Below the pieces are notes generated by a model. The model saw nothing but the letters and a program-made list of their open reading frames with translations, was not told where the DNA came from and did no database searches. 64,000 nucleotides of DNA from Tachypleus tridentatus (lineage: Eukaryota; Arthropoda; Merostomata; Xiphosura; Limulidae), in the NCBI RefSeq assembly GCF_004210375.1, contig NC_134828.1:24978400-25042399 (forward strand). The letters are read 5' to 3'. This document shows, one piece after another, positions 57,513-64,000 of this stretch (position 1 is its first letter; every line of letters begins with the position of its first letter). The position numbers and the translations under genes are program-made.

Positions 57513-59547
57513 ATTTTCAAAACAGTGGTACAGTTTTCTATAGAAATCGTGGATCTCAACTCCACCAGAAACTGACCATTTCTTTAGGCGATGAGAACAA
57601 ACACCTGCAAATCTACACCAGTGGAAGACTTAAATACCAGTTATCTCCTTCAACTGCTTTCAATAGCGCCTCCTGGTATAAATAACTTGAGGTGGAGATT
57701 GTCTCGCAATAATTTCATAATATCGGTCATTACGACAGTTCCACCGAAGTTAAGCATGTTTAATAAGGACAATTAATTCATCATTTTCTGACGAATTAAA
57801 AAATGTATAGTAGACTGGAAAAGCCCGTGGTAGAACTAAATCAATCTAATAAAGGTGACTTGTTATTTCCACCATCATGAGGACCGATTGGCACTGGAAA
57901 CCAGCAGCTGCAATGGTAATTCTGTGCTACACTAAGCCGTTAAATAACACATTCAGTTTTGTCAAACCTGCTATTACAATCAGCCATACATGAAGAGCTG
58001 TCATAAACCCACACGTTCTGTATTCAAACGTTCGTAAATGACGGTTTCAGTTCTTTTTTGAAACTGCTTTTGATTATTACAAAAGCTTTACTGTCGTGTG
58101 TGATTACTGTAAGAAGCATAGACGAGCTGTTCAAAATAGATATTAAATTAATTTCTTTCTTTCAAGTTCGTTGCCTTAGATACAAACTGGTGCACACACG
58201 TGTGTTTGTACTGCGCTTTTGTGTTCTCATTATTATTACCAGAACTACTATGTGTCATTAAACAAAATATTTATGATACTCGACGATCATATGGTTTTGA
58301 TAACATAAAATGTTTTCAAACTATGGGTGAAGCGTTGTGAGGAAGGCGACGCCTCGTGTCACTCTGAACTTGTATAGGAAACGTGTCGCTTACCGCAGCT
58401 TTAAAAACACACACAAACGAAAAGAAGTAAGGTCGAAAAACGTTGTGTGTTGTTCTGTTTAGTTTCCTCAATCCGGACTCCATTTGTTTCACTGAGTTTT
58501 CTTTATTTTTCGGAATGCCTCTTTGCTGAACTAAATTTTAAACAAGTAACCTGTGTGAAAGCAACACACCGATATGGGCATGTTTTGTAGTTAGGGCTAA
58601 AAATGTTGTCGCGACATTACGTAACAATCGAGTTTTACGCAACGATGGAAGTTACACCACGCAGACCTGTGGGCAAAATGTAACTTCAAAGTAAAGTGGA
58701 ACCACGCATGAGCAACAGAAACAGAAGGTCAGGGCTTCGAGTCGGTGAAATACCCCCGAACACACTCCCCACTTTCAGCTGTGAACACGTTATGAAATTG
58801 ATAATTAATTCTGAATTCAGTCAATAGTAGCGAAATAAGGTGCCTCTAATTGTTTTCTCTCCCCAGAGAGGATATGGTTTAACCTTGGAAACTCTGATCT
58901 TTCAGGTTTTAAAATACCAAGACAGAGCCCCCCCCCCGGAGAATGAGAACCATAATTCTTTCTTTATACATTAAGCAAATGTACATGGATATTTTATTCA
59001 GTTCACAATTTTACACTACTTAGCCATTAACCCCTGGAAAAGTTTGCCCCTTCGTTGAAAAATGTCTGTGTACGTCTGATACCGATGACATCATATAATA
59101 AAATAATTCGACACTGTTTGAAGTAAACATTCTTACTGGGTACCATAACATTCAAAGTTTGTTTACAGTTGCTGATTTAATTTCACGAAGCAATAATTCA
59201 CAAATTGAAACAGTTTTTTACCCACCTTCACTACTAAGAAAAGAAAGCTTTGGCATTTCCGGTAACTGACTTCCTGTTTCAGTTTTTTTAAAGAGCGCTA
59301 CCAAAAGATAACCTCCTAATCCTAATTTTGCGACAAGCTGGGGAGAGAACTACCAAACAAATTTAGGGCTCTTGTTTGGAAGAGTGACATATGATAATGA
59401 GAAAAAAATCAAAATTTTATCAAAATACATGAAACACATAGAAACCATTGATGTTATTCCATAGTTTTAGTAAGAACAATTTTTAGGTGTTCAAGGTCAT
59501 ATGCGTAGTTATGAACAGTAATATGCATTATACATATTTATATATTT
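57513..59547. other. mostly unique, no gene recognised
   Basis: Frames at 57591-57776 and 58058-58261 have no domain. A very old SINE-A-like stretch may lie at about 58690-58870 (cactttcagctgtgaacacg, ttatgaaattgataattaat). A poly(C) run is at 58929-58938. Confidence 0.5.
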
Positions 59548-59809
59548 TGGTTTGGTTTGAATTTCGCGCAAAGCTACTCGAGGGCTATCTGCACTAGCCG
59601 TCCCTAATTAAGACTAGAGGGAAGACAGCTAGTCATCACCACCCACCGCCAACTCTTGGACTACTCTTTTACCAACGAATAGTGGGATTGGTAGTAACAT
59701 TATAACGCCCCCACGGCTGAAAGGGCGAGCATGTTTGGTGTGACGGGATTTGAACTCGCGACCCACGATTGGCAAGTAGAGTGTCTTAGCCACCTGGCCA
59801 TGGTGGGCC
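59548..59809 (-). mobile_element. SINE-A in TA-rich target
   Basis: Full-length reverse copy: tggtttggtttgaatttcgc ... ccacctggccatggtgggcc. TATATA-type sequence on both sides suggests insertion at a (TA)n site. Frames at 59629-59895 and 59731-59934 are read-through of this copy. Confidence 0.92.
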
Positions 59810-59891
59810 ATATATATATATATATATACACATGTATACATACATGTATATTTGAGAACTTTAACATAGTTTATGTGTATAGACAAACAGA

Positions 59892-60523
59892 CCACCCCTT
59901 AAAGATATTGTTAATTTCTTATATCTTTTATTAAATAACAAAACAATAATCGAGCGTAACAATGAAACACAAAATAACACAAACCAGTTTCACAAGTTTA
60001 TATTTAGTAGACATTTCCCTGGATTTCACTACTGCTTCGCATCGACGTGTCATGCTTTCAATGTACAGATATTCCTGAGTGATTGACTGAAATCTTTCTT
60101 TGAGAACTTCAAAAAGTTCATCCTCCGTGTTTGGCTTGCAATCTTTCGTTAATCAGTTTAACTCTACAGCCCATAAGTTTTCAGTTGTATTAACACCAGG
60201 TGGTTGACCTGGTCATTCAATAACATCGGTTCTCTTATTTCTATTTTAACGACATCACAACTAAAAAACTTTTAAAACCATTTTGTAGGCTAATTTGAGT
60301 AAAATGATCTAAGAAACTGTAGCTGGTGCACAACACTATTTATGAGAAAACGTAACTTAAAATCAGGAAAACTTCACGTATTTACAAAAGCCAGTGTTAA
60401 AAATTGGGTTTCGAGATTATATTTGAGCAAATCTCGTTGAGTGTATTCTAAAAACATATAGTTTTACATATTTTTCTGTTATCTAATAAAAGATATAAAA
60501 AAATGGCATTTTCAAGGGGGCGC
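59892..60523 (-). mobile_element. Tc1-like transposon remnant with ~50-bp inverted repeats
   Basis: The ends are inverted copies: left ccaccccttaaagatattg ... ttatatcttttattaaataa; right, read in reverse, gcgcccccttgaaaatgcc ... ttatatcttttattagataa. Only the last part of a transposase lies between them, so the element has lost about half of the usual Tc1 length. Target TA duplication is not clear. Confidence 0.8.
59960..60225 (-). pseudogene. Tc1-like transposase C-terminus, degraded
   Basis: The minus strand reads PGQPPGVNTTENLW, corresponding to the third-catalytic-residue block of Tc1 (the Glu of ENLW), followed by NTEDELFEVLKERFQSI and IESMTRRCEAVVKSREMSTK, the typical Tc1 C-terminal end. 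TGA replaces the expected Trp before PGQ, and another TGA follows VELN. The N-terminal DNA-binding domain and first two catalytic residues are absent. Confidence 0.82.
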
Positions 60524-60741
60524 TTTTTCTTGTCTATCTCCTGTGTATTAGTTGTGAACTATAACAACTTATGTACAGACATGTACAGTTATGAATCATA
60601 ATATAGCTCATACGTACATATATATATATATATTTGTGAACTTTATGTAGCTCCATTGTGTTATTCATTTAGCTCTTTATTAGTTTATGTTTTCACTGTA
60701 GGTATATGTGATAAACTACACTCGGATTCGTAACGACTTTA

Positions 60742-60960
60742 GGCCTGGCGTGGCCTATTAATTAGTGTTGTCGGATTACGAATCCGAGTTATTATGGTTC
60801 GTGTCCCATGGCTTCAAGAGAGCGATATGAAATTAACGGTTAACTTTCGCACTATTCAGTCAGGAAAAACAGTTGTTGAGGAGGCGACGATGGGTGTACG
60901 TTAGAGGGTGTGACAACCGAGATGGACCAATAATTATGTTACGTTAACTGCTTTACCTAG
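60742..60960 (+). mobile_element. SINE-A, ancient copy
   Basis: Forward copy with a recognisable head (aggcctggcgtggcctatta, ggattacgaatccgag, gttcgtgtccca) and diverged core. No tail. Confidence 0.6.
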
Positions 60961-62654
60961 AGTCTGTCGGATAACAGTTTAAAATGTATGTGAGCTAAGC
61001 GGGAATGGCCCACGTGTATTTCAGAGTGAAAATCGTGAAAGAAGCAAAAATAATTTGAAAGTTTTGTTTTTCAATTCAGGAAGCAAAATGTTGTTTTTTT
61101 TTTTTTTAATTGATGGAGGTTGGGTCAGCTTGTCATGCGACTGTAAAATACCTCCAAGTGTCTATTCAATAATTCATTCTATCATTGAGATAGCCAGTGA
61201 CTTTCCAATCACTTCACTTCTAAATACGTCTAAAGTACTCGTGACTCAGTCACCCACGGTGCCAGCTGTCGGTGGCCGTACACAGCGGAACTGGACACCA
61301 TTTATTCCAGCCTTCAACAAGCCAACTCCAATTTGATCACGTGCAGTAGACCCACCCCTTTAATTCAACAATTCAACTTAATTTTGGGCTAACAGATTGG
61401 CTACTGCTTTTGTTTGTAGCCACGGGTGAGCGCTCTTGCACCCGATGCGTTTATCTCCACCCTTCCTCCGGTCAGCTGTAGCCGACGGTCGGGCCGTATC
61501 TCCGGGAAAATGCACATTGTTAACCCCTGGGAATCTGAAAGAATCAAAACGACACGGGACAAAACCTCGTTTTTAGCGAAGGTTTCAAGCTAATTTTCCC
61601 CATTGTTATTCAAACTATACCTTGCATAATGGCGCACACATTTACTAATTATCTTGAAGTTTCTAAATAAGTCGAGACCATTTTCTCTAAAAACTTTCCT
61701 CTTTCAGCCTAATATTATAATTTAACTGCACGAGCGCACGTGAAAAGGAGTCCAAATGGCAATATGGCTATCATTTGTAGCATAACTGGCTCATCAACGC
61801 TAAAAATAGAGTAATAATTTACTAGAAATAACGAAAGTTACTAAACCAGAACCAGAACGCCCACGCCTGAATCATTATATCATTATTATGTTTATTCCCA
61901 CACGATTCGTTTTATTTATTTATATATTTCAGAAAGTCAAGTGGCTATAAAGTGGAATTACATTAAGTTACTGCAATGGGCATGTATTGCTATATCTAAA
62001 ACTAATAAGACTAGGCCTCATCTATGTACCACAATCTAACGAATTCGTTAGAGGTGGAGATGTGTAGTTTTAGTACTGTTTCGGTACATTATACAGAAAT
62101 TCTGCCCTGTCTACTGAAAGAGAAATACAATAATTTATCATTTAACATCGTACTTGTTTTTAAAACGTAATGTGGAGTTTCTTAGATATGTGTGCTGTAT
62201 CCGTGGGTTAGATATATGTGAATGTGTGATATATATCTATATATACGTATTAGATACATGTGTGCTAGATATATATGAATATGTATTACACACATATGCG
62301 TATTAAACGCGTGCGTGTGTATTACATATTTATGTATTAACTACTCGAGTCAGTTCGAGAGATTATTGTAAATCACAATTTGAGAATATTCAGGAGGAAC
62401 TACACAGCACGTGCATATATTTGTTCAGTTTATTTGAAATGTTATTTTCGCAGCTGTTTGACATTATTGGGGAATAAAAGATCTCAACACTTATAGATAG
62501 CGTTCCATACAATTCTATGGCGTCTGTTGAATCAGTCGGTTACTAATAACGTCATTTATTTTTAGGTTTATAATACTAGTTTTACCCTTCAGTTTGGTCC
62601 TACGTTAATTTATCACTCGTTTTCCATCAAGCTTTATAAAATCTGTACACTTGT
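60961..62654. other. unique sequence, no gene recognised
   Basis: The 93-codon frame at 61055-61336 has no domain. A GC-richer stretch is at 61430-61520. An alternating purine-pyrimidine stretch at 62216-62340 (tatatatctatatatacgta and similar) is a degenerate TA/TG microsatellite. Confidence 0.55.
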
Positions 62655-63774
62655 CGAGAGCATTTTGTCTACCAATACTTCCAAAGCATTTTGTCCACCA
62701 ATACTTCCAAAGCATTTTGTCCACCAATACTTCCAAAGCATTTTGTCTACCAATACTTCCAAAGCATTTTGTCCACCAATATTTCCAAAGCATTTTGTCC
62801 ACCAATACTTCCAAAGCATTTTGTCTACCAATACTTCCAAAGCATTTTGTCCACCAATACTTCCAAAGCATTTTGTCTACCATTACTTCCAAAGCATTTT
62901 GTCTACCAATACTTCCAAAGCATTTTGTCTACCATTACTTCCAAAGCATTTTGTCTACCATTACTTCCAAAGCATTTTGTCTACCATTACTTCCAAAGCA
63001 TTTTGTCTACCATTACTTCCAAAGCATTTTGTCTACCAATACTTCCAAAGCATTTTGTCTACCAATACTTCCAAAGCATTTTGTCTACCATTACTTCCAA
63101 AGCATTTTGTCCACCAATACTTCCAAAGCATTTTGTCTACCAATACTTCCAAAGCATTTTGTCTACCAATACTTCCAAAGCATTTTGTCCACCAATACTT
63201 CCAAAGCATTTTGTCTACCAATACTTCCAAAGCATTTTGTCTACCATTACTTCCAAAGCATTTTGTCCACCAATACTTCCAAAGCATTTTGTCTACCAAT
63301 ACTTCCAAAGCATTTTGTCCACCAATACTTCCAAAGCATTTTGTCCACCAATACTTCCAAAGCATTTTGTCTACCAATACTTCCAAAGCATTTTGTCTAC
63401 CAATACTTCCAAAGCATTTTGTCTACCAATACTTCCAAAGCATTTTGTCTACCATTACTTCCAAAGCATTTTGTCCACCAATACTTCCAAAGCATTTTGT
63501 CCACCAATACTTCCAAAGCATTTTGTCTACCAATACTTCCAAAGCATTTTGTCTACCAATACTTCCAAAGCATTTTGTCTACCAATACTTCCAAAGCATT
63601 TTGTCTACCATTACTTCCAAAGCATTTTGTCTACCAATACTTCCAAAGCATTTTGTCTACCAATACTTCCAAAGCATTTTGTCCACCAATACTTCCAAAG
63701 CATTTTGTCTACCATTACTTCCAAAGCATTTTGTCTACCAATACTTCCAAAGCATTTTGTCTACCAATACTTCC
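62655..63774. repeat. 26-bp tandem array, ~43 units
   Basis: Units of cattttgtcyaccawtactt and ccaaag with almost no length variation. Nearly all differences lie at two sites: C or T after gtc, and A or T in cca[a/t]t. Since 26 is not a multiple of 3, each plus-strand frame reads the same 26-residue cycle, giving three overlapping stop-free frames of 365-389 codons. This is a property of the repeat, not a gene. Confidence 0.98.
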
Positions 63775-63903
63775 AAGAAACGACCTAAACTTCTCTACCT
63801 GACATCCACTTGTCACTCTTTCATCTTCATGTGAAATAGAACTAAACACTGAGTCCGATAACGAGGCATTACAGAGATTAGTTTACATAAAGTAGCAGAA
63901 GAT
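63775..63903. other. unique spacer
   Basis: Short non-repetitive gap between the 26-bp array and the last repeat. Confidence 0.6.
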
Positions 63904-64000
63904 TATATCTTATATCGTGCTGTGCTAATCTTACCTAGAAAATGATATTTTATATCGTGCTGTGCTAATCTTACCTAGAAAATGATATCTTATATCGTGC
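63904..64000. repeat. 40-bp tandem repeat continuing past the window
   Basis: At least two and a half nearly identical units: atcttatatcgtgctgtgct, aatcttacctagaaaatgat. The array is cut by the window end. Confidence 0.9.

Noticed and set aside
62651-63834. Three overlapping plus-strand open frames of 365-389 codons and matching minus-strand frames
   Set aside because: They arise from the 26-bp array: the period is not divisible by 3, so all frames read the same stop-free cycle. No start context, domain or unique sequence beyond the array.

Overview
This is a eukaryotic, AT-rich, gene-poor stretch that looks like an arthropod genome, most likely a chelicerate and probably a horseshoe crab. 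The basis is two abundant tRNA-headed SINE families whose core and tail sequences I recall from horseshoe crab genomic sequence (recall, not a search), plus a BarH-type homeobox gene of arthropod/bilaterian type.

The only intact protein-coding gene I can support is a BarH/Barhl homeobox transcription factor on the minus strand. It has three exons: 18498-18891, 6748-6973 and 4680-4920. Splice sites and phases match exactly. The predicted protein has 286 residues, with an eh1/FIL repressor motif at 53-63 and a complete homeodomain at about 155-214 that is split by intron 2 between codons 52 and 53. Intron 1 is 11.5 kb and holds SINEs, two small tandem arrays and several CTCF-like motifs. A CCAAT-box-containing upstream region lies at about 18984-19150.

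The rest is repeats. Large tandem arrays: 52-bp unit (19.7-21.5 kb), 24-bp (21.65-22.07), about 28-bp (25.4-26.7, with a remnant at 23.8), 63-bp (30.6-31.8), 32-bp (40.7-41.3), 42-bp (42.9-48.3), 55-bp (55.1-57.3) and 26-bp (62.7-63.8), plus several small or decayed arrays. Together the large arrays cover roughly 14 kb. Nearly all long open frames in the window come from these arrays or from SINEs and are not genes.

Mobile elements: about 20 copies of SINE-A (about 275 bp), about 17 copies or fragments of SINE-B (about 125 bp), a dead 1.29-kb mariner (49429-50718), a 0.63-kb Tc1-like remnant with long inverted repeats (59892-60523), a foldback/MITE-like element (32147-32428), and a broken spliced copy of a repeated uncharacterised arthropod gene family (24147-25080). 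SINE-A and SINE-B have different heads but nearly the same 3' tail, which suggests that one LINE mobilises both.

I found no CRISPR array, operon, rRNA or functional tRNA, and no multi-gene system. The observations most worth following up are the BarH gene model and its CTCF-like sites, the shared SINE tail, the 275-bp higher-order organisation of the 55-bp array, and the foldback hairpin.
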